NCBI GenBank assembly: GCA_947503765.1
Contig: CANNFA010000002.1
Coordinates: 62,001-126,000, forward strand
Length of the DNA: 64,000 bases
Direction: 5' to 3'
DNA from: an uncultured Paracoccaceae bacterium
GTDB lineage: Bacteria > Pseudomonadota > Alphaproteobacteria > Rhodobacterales > Rhodobacteraceae
Below, one piece after another: positions 1-8,551 of this stretch. Within the stretch, counting starts at the first letter, position 1. Every line of letters starts with the position of its first letter. A program made the position numbers and the translations under genes. Under the pieces are notes generated by a model. That model was given only the letters and a program-made list of their open reading frames with translations. It did not search any database and was not told the origin of the DNA.

Positions 1-595
1 CCATGATGTCGATGCCGAACACGCCGGCCAATGTCTCGGGCACGTGATCCTTCAGCCGCTTCAATTCGGCGATACCGTTCCGCAGGCTCAGCCTGTCGAT
101 GGCGAAGGCCGGCAGCAGGAAATGGTTGACCAGATCCCACACCTCGACGATGCCGCCCAGCAGCAGCGCCATCAGGCCGCCTTCCTTCTTCTTGCGGCTG
201 GCGACCCAGGCACCGGCCATATCCAGCAGGCCAAGAACACGAACCTGCGACCTGAGGCCGGCAATTTCGCGGCGCGCGTCCCGGCGCGTCGGGGTGCCGC
301 CGGAGGCCGTTCCATAGGTCAGCCGGCTGAGCGTCAGTTCGGCGCGGTTGTAGAAGAAGAACTTGTAGATGAACATCACCGCCCCGCCGAGAAGGAACCA
401 GGTGCTGTTGTCGTTTTCGTAGAAGATCAGGAAAAGCCCGGCAAAGAACAGCGCAATCATCACCGCGGCATAGATCCACATGACGAATAGCGGTGCCAGC
501 AACGCCCGGTTGCGACCGACAATGGTAAAGGTGTGCCGGACGAGAAAGCCCAGCTGCGCAAGGCGCGCCTTGCGGTCCGGTTTGGTGAAATCCAT
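1..595 (-). CDS. Integral membrane protein, N-terminal part (runs off the window)
   Basis: The reading frame starts at an ATG at 595 and is open to the window edge, so only about 198 N-terminal residues are visible. Residues ~37-60 and ~68-82 are hydrophobic and look like a pair of membrane segments; they are followed by a basic stretch and a segment with a run of lysines (VASRKKKEGG). I do not recognise the family. It is the last visible gene of a minus-strand run that includes a VWA-domain protein, an SH3-domain protein and another membrane protein, and begins 50 bp after the preceding stop, so it is probably co-transcribed. Coding assignment rests on the long open frame, membrane topology and context. 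Confidence 0.7.
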   Translation of the reverse strand, partial: MDFTKPDRKARLAQLGFLVRHTFTIVGRNRALLAPLFVMWIYAAVMIALFFAGLFLIFYENDNSTWFLLGGAVMFIYKFFFYNRAELTLSRLTYGTASGGTPTRRDARREIAGLRSQVRVLGLLDMAGAWVASRKKKEGGLMALLLGGIVEVWDLVNHFLLPAFAIDRLSLRNGIAELKRLKDHVPETLAGVFGIDIM

Positions 596-645
596 AATGT
601 GTTCCTTATCCTTCGTACTGCCGCCTCAAATCCGCCGGTACCGGC

Positions 646-1599
646 TCAGCGCGCCCGGCCGTCGCTGAGCGGGCCGAATGCCATCCCGTCATCGGCCAGC
701 CGGGCGGCGCCGTCCTGCATTGCCGCGGCGATGGCGGCGCTGTCCGAACCGTGTGCCTCACCTCGGCGTTTCGCGAGGATCCTGCCGGTCTCGATATCGA
801 CGATCTGCGCGAAGACCTCGGCGCGGGGCGGGTTGTCGAGCAGGCCGATCTGGAAGTCGAGCAGCCGGCGGGGCGGGTCCAGCGTGCCTTCTTCGGCGCG
901 GCAGACCTCGCGAAAGCGGGTCTTCGCCCGGGTGGCGGGCAGGATCGCATTGCCCGATCCCAGCAGAAAACGGATATGCCGCGAAGAGGCGGCGCGCGAC
1001 GGATCGGCCACATTCGCCTCGATTTCGGCGGCGCGAAAGAAATCGCGCGGCGCGAAATCGGCGGTGGGCGGGGTCAGCCCGCGCCCTGCCATGAAGGCCC
1101 GCGCGGCCGCGTTTTCGCGTGCGAAGGCCTTGCGGTCGGCGTCGAAAATGCAATTGACGGGCTGGTGTTCGGTCGCCTTCACCAGCGTCAGCTTCATGCC
1201 GCGCTGTACGGTAAGACCGCCGCCGAACGCTTCCATCCAGCTGTCGATCCGGCGCGGCGTCAGCGCGGTGAACCTGAAAACGCGGGTCGCGCCGCCGCCG
1301 GTCAGCGTGCCGGTCCAGCCCGATGTCGCGGAGCGCAGGATGGGCATGCGCATGCCTTGCCCGTCGATGACGATCCGGTCGCAGCCGTCATAGGTCAGAT
1401 CGACCGTGCCCTCGTTGCGATTGCGCGGGTCGACCTGCACCATGCCGCCGCCCGACATGATGACATCGCCCGATATCGCTTGGTACCGCCCCTGGCAGGG
1501 CAGGGGGTCCGCCCCGGCCGGCAGGGGCAGCGATAGTGCGGCAATGGCCAGGGCCTTGCCCGCGCGGTGTCCGAAACATCTCACTGCGGAAAGCTCCAT
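646..1599 (-). CDS. Secreted protein of unknown function in the VWA locus
   Basis: 317 residues. The start is the ATG at 1599, 19 bp inside the end of the SH3-domain gene, because it places a signal peptide (ALAIAALSLPLPAGA) at residues ~13-27; the much longer in-frame extension upstream overlaps that gene and is rejected. The N-terminal half looks beta-rich (motifs GRYQAISGD, TYDGCDRIVIDG). The C-terminal quarter contains AQIVDIETGRILAKRRGEA, a pattern reminiscent of periplasmic CsgG/TolB-like domains in which a protein reports a 'variable x value' strand pair; this is only a resemblance. Translational overlap with the SH3 gene suggests the two products act together in the periplasm. Function unknown. 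Confidence 0.75.
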   Translation of the reverse strand: MELSAVRCFGHRAGKALAIAALSLPLPAGADPLPCQGRYQAISGDVIMSGGGMVQVDPRNRNEGTVDLTYDGCDRIVIDGQGMRMPILRSATSGWTGTLTGGGATRVFRFTALTPRRIDSWMEAFGGGLTVQRGMKLTLVKATEHQPVNCIFDADRKAFARENAAARAFMAGRGLTPPTADFAPRDFFRAAEIEANVADPSRAASSRHIRFLLGSGNAILPATRAKTRFREVCRAEEGTLDPPRRLLDFQIGLLDNPPRAEVFAQIVDIETGRILAKRRGEAHGSDSAAIAAAMQDGAARLADDGMAFGPLSDGRAR

Positions 1600-2399
1600 T
1601 CGTCGTGCTCGATGCGGAAAATCCGGACCGGGCTGCCGGGCTGTCCGGTATCGGCGCGCAGCCGAAAGATGGCGCGATCCGGCCGGTCGAAATTGGTGAA
1701 ATCGACATTGACGGTGATCATGCCGCGAAACATCGGCTGGTCCGGATCGGGCGCAATGCGGGTGATCCGGCCCTGGAAATCCTGTGCATCGTACAGCAGA
1801 TCGCCGCCATGCCCGGCCAGCGCCGGGACGATGCCCGCAAAGAAATAGCGTTCGGCATTGCCGGCCAGAAACGGATAATCCGCCCGGGATTGCGATGCCG
1901 CCTCGGCCGCGTAAAGATCGCGCACCAGCCGAGCCGCGTCGTCGATCAGCGGATCGCCGATGGTCTTCGCCGCGGGAACGGCATCGGACCGGGTATCGGG
2001 CGCCGCCGCCGCGCCGGTATCCTCCATGATGAAACGCTGCGCGACCCAGCCCGCCTTGGCGAAATCGTCGGTCTGCATCAGGCACCAGCGCTGCGGCAGG
2101 CCAGCGCGCTGCGCCTCGGTCAGCCGGTGTTGGATGGACGGGATCAACAGCGGCACGCAGGTGATCTGCCGCAGCCCGCGCGCATCGGGCGCCAGATGGT
2201 CGATCACCAGATATTGCGTGCCCGGCCCCATGCGCATGTTGAGCACATCGTCGGGCGCCACCCCGGTCACGCGCCAAGCATCGGGCCCGTGACCGTCGAT
2301 CTCGGCATTGGCGGCAGATGCGGTCACCGCGGCGGCAAGTGCCGCCGCGATGATCTTCAGCCCGCGCCATTTCCCGTGCTTCCGTCCGGGGCGCATCAT
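1581..2399 (-). CDS. Periplasmic SH3-domain (SH3b) protein
   Basis: 272 residues with an N-terminal signal peptide (hydrophobic residues ~14-32 ending in ASAANA). Residues ~44-126 show the bacterial SH3 pattern: VLNMRMGPGTQY, then a conserved cysteine/tryptophan strand (RWCLMQT) and a closing GWVAQRFI. SH3b domains commonly bind peptidoglycan or other envelope partners. The C-terminal 140 residues (PFLAGNAERYFFAGIVPAL onward) are of unknown fold. Its ATG at 2399 overlaps the stop of the VWA gene by 4 bp and its own end overlaps the next gene by 19 bp, so the three are translationally coupled. A second, unrelated SH3 protein lies at 53971-54810. Confidence 0.8.
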   Translation of the reverse strand: MMRPGRKHGKWRGLKIIAAALAAAVTASAANAEIDGHGPDAWRVTGVAPDDVLNMRMGPGTQYLVIDHLAPDARGLRQITCVPLLIPSIQHRLTEAQRAGLPQRWCLMQTDDFAKAGWVAQRFIMEDTGAAAAPDTRSDAVPAAKTIGDPLIDDAARLVRDLYAAEAASQSRADYPFLAGNAERYFFAGIVPALAGHGGDLLYDAQDFQGRITRIAPDPDQPMFRGMITVNVDFTNFDRPDRAIFRLRADTGQPGSPVRIFRIEHDEWSFPQ

Positions 2400-4681
2400 T
2401 TCACCTCCACCACGGAGCGGCCCAGGATCTCCTGGCCGGAGATATCCAGGAAGCGGACCTCGTAGAGACCCGGCTCCTCGGGCATCTTCAGCTCCATGCT
2501 GTCTGCCTCTCCGACCGGGTGAGCGGAAATCCAGCCGAAGAGCGGCTGGTCCTTGCGCGCCAGCGAAATCCGCTGATCCGCCCCGTCGCCGCCGCCCGTC
2601 CAGGACACGGTGACCGTCTCGCCCGGGGCGGCGGTTTCGGGCACCGACAGACCCGCGCCCTCGTCGAGCGGTGCATCCGCCGCGATCACCTCCAGCGGGA
2701 TGCCGGCGAGCGTCTTGCCGCCCACGTCGAGGATATAGCGGATCTCGTACATGCCGGTCGCGTCGGGGGCTTTCAGTCGTCCCTCGGTCTTGTCGCCGAT
2801 GCGCATATAGGTGCCGCGCGTGCCCTCGTCGGCGCCCATCGGCACGATGGCGATCATGTCCCTTCCATGCACCGTCGAGGACCAGGAGATATCGACATCG
2901 GTGCCCGCGCGCACCGTTCCGGGGCCGGCAATGCCGATCTCTGTCTCCACAACCTCGATGGGGGCGGTGGCCAGTGTCTTGCCGCCCACGTCGAGGATAT
3001 AGCGCAGCTCGTACATGCCCGGCTCGGACGGTGCCTTGAGGCTGCCTTCGGTCTTGTCGCCGACCCGCAGATAGGTGCCGCGCGTGCCCTCATCCGCGCC
3101 CATCGGGACGATGCCGATCATGTCGCGGGAATTGACAGGCTCGCTCCAGCCGATGTCGAAGGCCGCGCCGGTGACCACGGTTTCGGGACCGGTGACGCTC
3201 GCCTCTGCGGCGATCACTTCGATGGACGCGGTGGCCAGCGTCTTGCCGCCCACGTCGAGGATGTAGCGCAGCTCGTAGATGCCCGGCTCGGACGGCGCCT
3301 TGAGGCTTCCGGCGGTCTTGTCGCCGACCCGCAGATAGGTGCCGCGCTTGCCTTCGTCGGTGCCCATCGGGACGATGCCGATCATGTCGCGGGAATTGAC
3401 CGGCTCGCTCCAGCCCACGTCGAAGACCGCGCCGGTGACCACCGTTTCGGGGCCGGTAACGCTGGCCTCAGCCGCAATCACCTCGATGGGCGCGGTGGCA
3501 AGGGTCTTGCCGCCCACGTCAAGGATATAGCGCAGCTCGTACATGCCCGGCTCGGACGGAGCCTTGAGGCTGCCGGCGGTCTTGTCGCCGACCCGCAGGT
3601 AGGTGCCGCGCTTGCCTTCGTCGGTGCCCATCGGGACGATGCCGACCATGTCGCGGGGATTGACAGGCTCGCTCCAGCCGACATCGAAGGCCGCGCCGGT
3701 GACGGCCGTTTCGGGGCCGGTGACGCTGGCCTCGGCGGCGACCACCTCGATGGGGGCGGTGGCGAGTGTCTTGCCGCCCACATCGAGGATGTAGCGCAGC
3801 TCGTACATGCCCGGCTCGGCCGGCGCCTTGAGGCTGCCGCTGGTCTTGTCGCCGACGCGCAGATAGGTGCCGCGCTTGCCGTCATCCGCGCCCATCGGGA
3901 CGATGCCGACCATGTCGCGGGAATTGACGGGATCGCTCCAGCCGACATCGAAGGCCGCGCCGGTGACCACCGTTTCGGGGCCGGTGACGCTTGCCTCGGG
4001 CAGGGCCGGTTCGGGTTCGGTCTGCGGTTCGGGTTCGGCGGCCGGCTCCTGTAGGACCGCGCCCTGCACCTGGGCGAGCGCCGCGTGCAGCTCATCCGCA
4101 TTGCCCGCCGGGACGAACATGCCGCCGGTGTTTTCGGCGATGCAGGACAGGCTGGCATGCGCCGCGTCCTCCAGATCGAAGCCGACGACATGGGCGGTGA
4201 ACTTGACGCCCTGCCGGGCGAGTTCAGCCGACAGCGCGCAGGGATCGGCGTTGCAGGTTTCGACCCCGTCCGAAAGCAGCACGACCGTCGCCGGAGTATC
4301 GCGGTACGACAGCAGTTCGGCCGCCTGCCGGACCGCCTCTGTCAGCGGCGTCTTGCCCACCGGCATGATCGCGTTGACCGTGTCGATGAAACCGGCCTTG
4401 TCCATCGGGCCCGGCGCGACGAGCGTCTCGATATCGGTGCAATCGCCCTTGCGGCGATGGCCATAGGCGATGAGGCCGAGATTCGTATCCGCATCCCAGC
4501 CATTCACCAGGTCGGCCATCACCTCGCGGGCGATCTCGATCTTCGACGTGCCGTCGATCTGGCCCCACATGGACCCCGAGGCATCATAGACGATGACCAC
4601 ATCCTCGGCGGCGGCCGGCGCGGCGCAGGCGATTGCCCCCGCCATCGCCAGGGTTGCCAGTCCCGGTGCCAATCTGTTCAT
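2396..4681 (-). CDS. Secreted VWA-domain protein with five tandem repeats
   Basis: 761 residues. A signal peptide (residues 1-25, ending APAAAE) precedes a von Willebrand factor type A domain (~26-205) with an intact MIDAS start DASGSMWG (33-40), a TPLTEA loop and a LLSDGVETC strand. A short Pro/Glu linker (~211-229) leads to five near-identical 88-residue repeats (230-317, 318-405, 406-493, 494-581, 582-669) and a divergent sixth module (670-761). Each repeat carries RDMVGIVPMG, GTYLRVGDKT and PGMYELRYIL, suggesting an immunoglobulin-like beta sandwich; the 'xxGIxP...PGxYELRY' pattern resembles SKICH-type modules. VWA domains with MIDAS usually bind protein partners through a metal. It is probably an envelope or surface adhesion/assembly protein; the substrate is unknown. 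Confidence 0.9.
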   Translation of the reverse strand: MNRLAPGLATLAMAGAIACAAPAAAEDVVIVYDASGSMWGQIDGTSKIEIAREVMADLVNGWDADTNLGLIAYGHRRKGDCTDIETLVAPGPMDKAGFIDTVNAIMPVGKTPLTEAVRQAAELLSYRDTPATVVLLSDGVETCNADPCALSAELARQGVKFTAHVVGFDLEDAAHASLSCIAENTGGMFVPAGNADELHAALAQVQGAVLQEPAAEPEPQTEPEPALPEASVTGPETVVTGAAFDVGWSDPVNSRDMVGIVPMGADDGKRGTYLRVGDKTSGSLKAPAEPGMYELRYILDVGGKTLATAPIEVVAAEASVTGPETAVTGAAFDVGWSEPVNPRDMVGIVPMGTDEGKRGTYLRVGDKTAGSLKAPSEPGMYELRYILDVGGKTLATAPIEVIAAEASVTGPETVVTGAVFDVGWSEPVNSRDMIGIVPMGTDEGKRGTYLRVGDKTAGSLKAPSEPGIYELRYILDVGGKTLATASIEVIAAEASVTGPETVVTGAAFDIGWSEPVNSRDMIGIVPMGADEGTRGTYLRVGDKTEGSLKAPSEPGMYELRYILDVGGKTLATAPIEVVETEIGIAGPGTVRAGTDVDISWSSTVHGRDMIAIVPMGADEGTRGTYMRIGDKTEGRLKAPDATGMYEIRYILDVGGKTLAGIPLEVIAADAPLDEGAGLSVPETAAPGETVTVSWTGGGDGADQRISLARKDQPLFGWISAHPVGEADSMELKMPEEPGLYEVRFLDISGQEILGRSVVEVK
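2675..3994 (-). repeat. Five in-frame 264-bp tandem repeats inside the VWA gene
   Basis: Five consecutive 264-bp units encode residues 230-669 of the VWA protein. Units 1-4 differ by only a handful of residues each (for example ADDGKR, TDEGKR, TDEGKR, ADEGTR in the same loop), whereas unit 5 is more diverged (IGIAGPGTVRAG). The high nucleotide similarity points to recent expansion or gene conversion, so copy number may vary between strains and assemblies. Confidence 0.95.
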
Positions 4682-4743
4682 CGATCATTCCTTCCATTCA
4701 TTCGCATATCGCCCGAACTGTGCCGCCGGGGCTGCCCTGCCCG

Positions 4744-5730
4744 TCACACGGGGTCAGGGGTGGCGGGCTCGGGCGTCTGTGCCGGTGCCGCGGCACCAAG
4801 CGCGCGGTCCTTCAGCTTGCGGAACTTGCCCGACATCTGTTCAAGCCGCGCGTCCCATTCGGGGTTGGGCTGCTGTCCCTCGATCGTCTTGAAGAAGACC
4901 TGCATCATGCAGGCGAGCGCGAAGGGTTCCAGCAGCGCGGCCTTGACGCTCCAGGCGAAGAGCAGCGCAAAGACCACGCCGCCGGCCGCCCAGGCGCCGG
5001 GCATGAGATAGACGACCAGCGCCGCCGGGGCCAGCATGACCAGGAACACCAGGAAGCCGAGGCCATAGACGAAGATCGCCAGCCACGCCGCATTCTTCAG
5101 CATCACCTTCCAGTTCTGCCCGTAAAGCACCAGCGCCTCGCGCGCCGATCCCCAGGCATTGTCCGAGCGGGTGCGGATGGCATGGGCCAGGATCACCTCG
5201 TCCACGAAGCCCACCGCAACACGCAGGAAGGCCGACAGGATCGCGCCGACCTGCCGTGCGCCGGGCACCGGCAGGACCGTCAGGATGCCGCGCGCCAACC
5301 CGCTGACCGCACGGATCACGCCCCGGATCAGCTGATCCATCACGAACAGCACGCTGGCCTGCGGAAAACGCTGCCGGACAACCGCCGCCGCATGGCCGAT
5401 CTGGCCGCGCCCCTGCGGCATCGGCTTGCCGTCGATCAACTCGACCAGCACGGCGATATGCCCCGCCTTGACGATGTAAAGGATGTATTCACGGGCCCAG
5501 TACATGACGGCGCCGAAGATGCCGAACCCCGCGATGCCGCCCCAGAAGGTCGAACCCGCGCGGAATTCGTCGTTGCCGAAGCCGCCGATGCCCCAGCCGA
5601 TCCCGGCTCCCGTGCCGGTGACCAGGACATAGCCCAGCGTGATCCCGAAATAGACCGCCATGCGCAGCAATATGAAGGGCAGCGTGCGTCCCATCATCCC
5701 CATCGCGCCGCCAAGGCTGAAATCCCACAT
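4744..5730 (-). CDS. Polytopic membrane protein of the VWA locus
   Basis: 328 residues. Hydrophobic segments lie at ~18-40, ~62-80, ~211-245 (long, probably two helices) and ~248-275; the rest is amphipathic, with a cytoplasmic-looking tail rich in Arg/Lys (SGKFRKLKDRA) and Pro at the C-terminus. No enzyme motif is recognised. It lies 62 bp upstream of the VWA gene and 41 bp downstream of a lipoprotein gene on the same strand, so all are likely one operon. A role anchoring or exporting the VWA/SH3 proteins would fit but is inference. Confidence 0.8.
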   Translation of the reverse strand: MWDFSLGGAMGMMGRTLPFILLRMAVYFGITLGYVLVTGTGAGIGWGIGGFGNDEFRAGSTFWGGIAGFGIFGAVMYWAREYILYIVKAGHIAVLVELIDGKPMPQGRGQIGHAAAVVRQRFPQASVLFVMDQLIRGVIRAVSGLARGILTVLPVPGARQVGAILSAFLRVAVGFVDEVILAHAIRTRSDNAWGSAREALVLYGQNWKVMLKNAAWLAIFVYGLGFLVFLVMLAPAALVVYLMPGAWAAGGVVFALLFAWSVKAALLEPFALACMMQVFFKTIEGQQPNPEWDARLEQMSGKFRKLKDRALGAAAPAQTPEPATPDPV

Positions 5731-5771
5731 CGCCTATCTCCCTGCTGCAAGGCCGCCGCCGGGGCGGGCTG

Positions 5772-6155
5772 TCATGTTTCGCATTTCCCGTTGCCGAATT
5801 TCAACGTGCAGGCCCGCGCCGCACAGGCCGATATCTGCGCGTCGCGCTGCGTCTTGCGGATGTCCACGGTCTCGATCGCGGTATAGGGAATCGAGACGGT
5901 TTCCATCACCGGCTGGCAAAGCGTGGTCGCGCCGGTCGTCTCGCACTTCGTCTCGCCCGTCGGACGCCGTTCGCTGCGGTGCTTCGTGACCCGCTCGTCG
6001 CGAAAGACGGGCGGGATCTTGAGCATCCACTCCGCTTCGCATTGCGTCCGTTCGGCGCGATATTCCGGCGTGCCGCAACCGGAAAGAAGCAGCATCCCCG
6101 AGACGCCCGCCAGGCACATGCGTCTTGTGGTTCCAGTCAGGCCGTTCAAGCGCAT
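5772..6155 (-). CDS. Small cysteine-containing lipoprotein
   Basis: 127 residues from the ATG at 6155. A lipoprotein signal ends in the lipobox LLSGC (cysteine at residue 27). The mature part contains seven cysteines (for example TQCEAEW, TKCETTGATTLC, SACAARACTLKF), suggesting disulfides in the periplasm. An in-frame ATG at 6167 gives four extra residues and cannot be excluded; the much longer frame upstream runs antisense over the next gene and is not used. This is the first gene of the minus-strand VWA run and is divergent from the plus-strand gene at 6312, so promoters for both directions should lie in 6156-6311. Family not recognised. Confidence 0.7.
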   Translation of the reverse strand: MRLNGLTGTTRRMCLAGVSGMLLLSGCGTPEYRAERTQCEAEWMLKIPPVFRDERVTKHRSERRPTGETKCETTGATTLCQPVMETVSIPYTAIETVDIRKTQRDAQISACAARACTLKFGNGKCET

Positions 6156-6311
6156 CCTCGCCCCCATGATCGTGATTCGGCGAAACACTCGCAAACCCCG
6201 GACGGCGGCGCCCCGTTCATTCGCAGGGGGCGGCCGGGTTATTTGCATGTTAAAGGGTTTGCGTATTCCGCCGCCGGTTGTTGAACTGGGCCGGATCGGA
6301 GGGAGAGCGGC

Positions 6312-6785
6312 ATGCGAAACGGTGTGACCGGACTTGCAATGTTCATGATGGCGGCAATGCCGGCCGCGGCGGATGACGGCCCGGCCGTGCTGCGTGTCAC
6401 GGGCAATATCGCGGGGGGACCGGCCAGTTTCGCTCTGGACACCCTGCGCGATCTGCCCGAGGCGACGCTCGAGACCTCGACCGTCGTGACCGACGGCACC
6501 CATCGCTTCACCGGCTTTCTGATGCGCGATCTGCTGGACCGGGTCGGGGCGAGCGGAGATCACGTCACCGCCTCCGCCCTCAACGACTATGCCGTGGACA
6601 TACCCGTCAGCGATTTTCGAGACTATGACGTGATCGTTGCCTATGCGATGGACGGCGCCCCGCTTGAACGGGCGGACAAGGGGCCGCTCTGGATCGTCTA
6701 TCCCCGCGACGACCACACCGAGCTTCAGGATATCCGCTTCGATTATCGCTGGGTCTGGCAATTGTCCGGCCTCGAGATCCGATGA
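6312..6785 (+). CDS. Periplasmic molybdopterin-binding-domain-like protein
   Basis: 157 residues with a signal peptide (cleavage near MPAAA/DDG). The mature protein resembles the small 'oxidoreductase molybdopterin-binding' domain: FTGFLMRDLLDRVG, VTASALNDYAVDIPVSD, PLWIVYP and a final RWVWQLSGLEIR are typical of this fold. It contains no cysteine, so the molybdenum-ligating cysteine of sulfite-oxidase-type enzymes is absent and catalysis is unlikely. Its stop overlaps the ATG of a histidine kinase by 4 bp, so it probably acts as the periplasmic ligand-binding partner of that kinase. The ligand is unknown. Confidence 0.8.
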   Translation: MRNGVTGLAMFMMAAMPAAADDGPAVLRVTGNIAGGPASFALDTLRDLPEATLETSTVVTDGTHRFTGFLMRDLLDRVGASGDHVTASALNDYAVDIPVSDFRDYDVIVAYAMDGAPLERADKGPLWIVYPRDDHTELQDIRFDYRWVWQLSGLEIR

Positions 6786-8551
6786 CGGGCCGCTCCGGCG
6801 GCTCCGCCTTCTGGCTTGCCCTGCCGCTTGTCGCGGTGGCTGCATTTGCGGTGCTGCTGACCTTTTCGCTTGTCCGGATGATCCGGGTCGAGGCCGACAT
6901 GCGCGTCGAGGCCGAACAGAACATGCTGTGGGTCATGCACCAGAGCGAGGCGGCGGCGCGGCGGCTGGGCGAAACGGTGCTGCTGGCCGAACTTGGCGAG
7001 GCGGACACGGCCGAGATCGCCCTGCGCCTCGACATCCTGCGCAGCCGGATCGCGCTTCTGAATGACGGCCCGCAACGCCGCTTCGTCGACAGCATCGGGC
7101 TTGGCGGCGACCTGGACAGGCTGACCGGCCTGCTGGGCGCGATCGGCACCCTGCCCGAGGGCGCGGGCGAAATCCGGGCCAGCCGGCTGCGCGCGGCGCT
7201 GGCCCCGTTCCCGACATTTTTCGCCCGGGCCGCCAACAAGGCGATGATCGCCGAATGGGACGAGCTTGGCGGGCGGCTGGAAACCTACCGCGACCAATTG
7301 CGAAAGACCATCGCCGGGCTGATCGGCATAATGGTCGCGGGCGCGATCCTGGCCGCCGCCCTGGTGATTTCACTGCGCAATTCGCGTCGGCGCAACCGGA
7401 TGCTGCGGCGCGCCCGGGATTTTTCCGGGCTGCTGATCGCGTCGAGCGGCGAGGGTATCGCGGCGGTGGACACGGCCGGGCGCTGCACGCTGTGGAACGG
7501 GGCCATGGCGGCGATGATGGGACGACGGGCCGAACAGGCGGTCGGCAGCCCGCTCGCCAAGGTGGCCGGGTTCTTCGATGTCGCCGCGATCCGCGACGGC
7601 GTGACCCGCGCCCTGGCGGGGGAAAGCACGCAATTGCAGCTTCAGCCGCTGTTCCGCGATACGGAAGAGACGCCGGATCATGTCGATCTGCGGTTCTTCC
7701 CGATGCGCGACGAGACCCGCATCGTCGGTGCGATCATCTTCATGCAGGACGCCAGCGACCGGTACGCGGCCGACCGCAAGGATGCCGAAACGCGCGCGCG
7801 GCTCGAACATCTGGTGGCCGAACGCACGCGCAAGCTGGACGACGCGCTGCGCCGTGAAAGCTCGGCCGCCGATCTTTACCGGAACTTCGCGGCGATGATC
7901 TCGCACCAGTTCCGAACGCCGCTTGCGGTGGCCGATTCCGCGCTGCAAAGGCTGATCCGGCGCGGCAGCCGGGCGGACCCGGACGAGGTGGCCGACCGCG
8001 CCGGCCGGGCGCGCGGCGCCATCGCCGGGCTGACACGGCTGGTGGACAGCACGCTTCATGCCGCGCGGATCGAGGCCGGAGAGGTGGGCGCGCGCCGCGA
8101 GCCCTGCGATCTTGTGCCGATCGTGACCGCTGTCTGCGACCAGCAGCGCGCCGCCGTTCCCGAAACGCGGATCAGCATCACCGCGCCGGCCGCGGCGCCG
8201 GTATTGTGCGATCCGGCCCATGCCGAACAGGTGCTGAAGAACATGGTATCGAACGCGGTGAAATACGCGCCCCCCGGCTCCGAGGTGTCGGTGGCACTGC
8301 GTGTGGACGCGCAAGGGGTGCATTGCGACATCGGCAATTCCGGCGCGGGCATCGCACCGCCCGACCGCCCGCGCATCTTCGAGCGCAATTTTCGCGGCGC
8401 CAACAGTGTCGGCTCGCCCGGCACCGGTGTGGGGCTTTTCATTGCGCGGGCGCTGGCGCGGATGCAGGGCGGCGATGTCGCCCTGCTGCCATGCGATGAC
8501 GGCACCGTCTTTCGCCTGTCGCTGCGGCAGCCCGAGGGAGCGGCGCCATGA
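6782..8551 (+). CDS. PAS-containing sensor histidine kinase
   Basis: 589 residues. A first membrane helix (~12-32) and a second (~178-197) bracket a periplasmic, mostly helical sensor of about 145 residues. A PAS-like domain (~211-325) and a short coiled linker (~332-362) lead to the HisKA box with the phospho-accepting His375 in SHQFRTPLAVA, then an HATPase with the N box NMVSNAVKYAPPG and G boxes (NSGAGIAPPDRPRIFE, GTGVGLFIA). The gene overlaps its upstream neighbour and the downstream response regulator by 4 bp each, making a cognate pair. The signal is presumably received with the help of the periplasmic protein encoded just upstream. Confidence 0.92.
   Translation: MTGRSGGSAFWLALPLVAVAAFAVLLTFSLVRMIRVEADMRVEAEQNMLWVMHQSEAAARRLGETVLLAELGEADTAEIALRLDILRSRIALLNDGPQRRFVDSIGLGGDLDRLTGLLGAIGTLPEGAGEIRASRLRAALAPFPTFFARAANKAMIAEWDELGGRLETYRDQLRKTIAGLIGIMVAGAILAAALVISLRNSRRRNRMLRRARDFSGLLIASSGEGIAAVDTAGRCTLWNGAMAAMMGRRAEQAVGSPLAKVAGFFDVAAIRDGVTRALAGESTQLQLQPLFRDTEETPDHVDLRFFPMRDETRIVGAIIFMQDASDRYAADRKDAETRARLEHLVAERTRKLDDALRRESSAADLYRNFAAMISHQFRTPLAVADSALQRLIRRGSRADPDEVADRAGRARGAIAGLTRLVDSTLHAARIEAGEVGARREPCDLVPIVTAVCDQQRAAVPETRISITAPAAAPVLCDPAHAEQVLKNMVSNAVKYAPPGSEVSVALRVDAQGVHCDIGNSGAGIAPPDRPRIFERNFRGANSVGSPGTGVGLFIARALARMQGGDVALLPCDDGTVFRLSLRQPEGAAP

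Noticed and set aside
2675-3994. Tandem repeats that could be mistaken for a CRISPR array
   Set aside because: Units are 264 bp without short repeats and spacers, and they are in frame within one protein.
5772-6845. Extended minus-strand frame running into the periplasmic sensor gene
   Set aside because: Signal peptide and lipobox place the true start near 6155; the upstream part is antisense to the gene at 6312.
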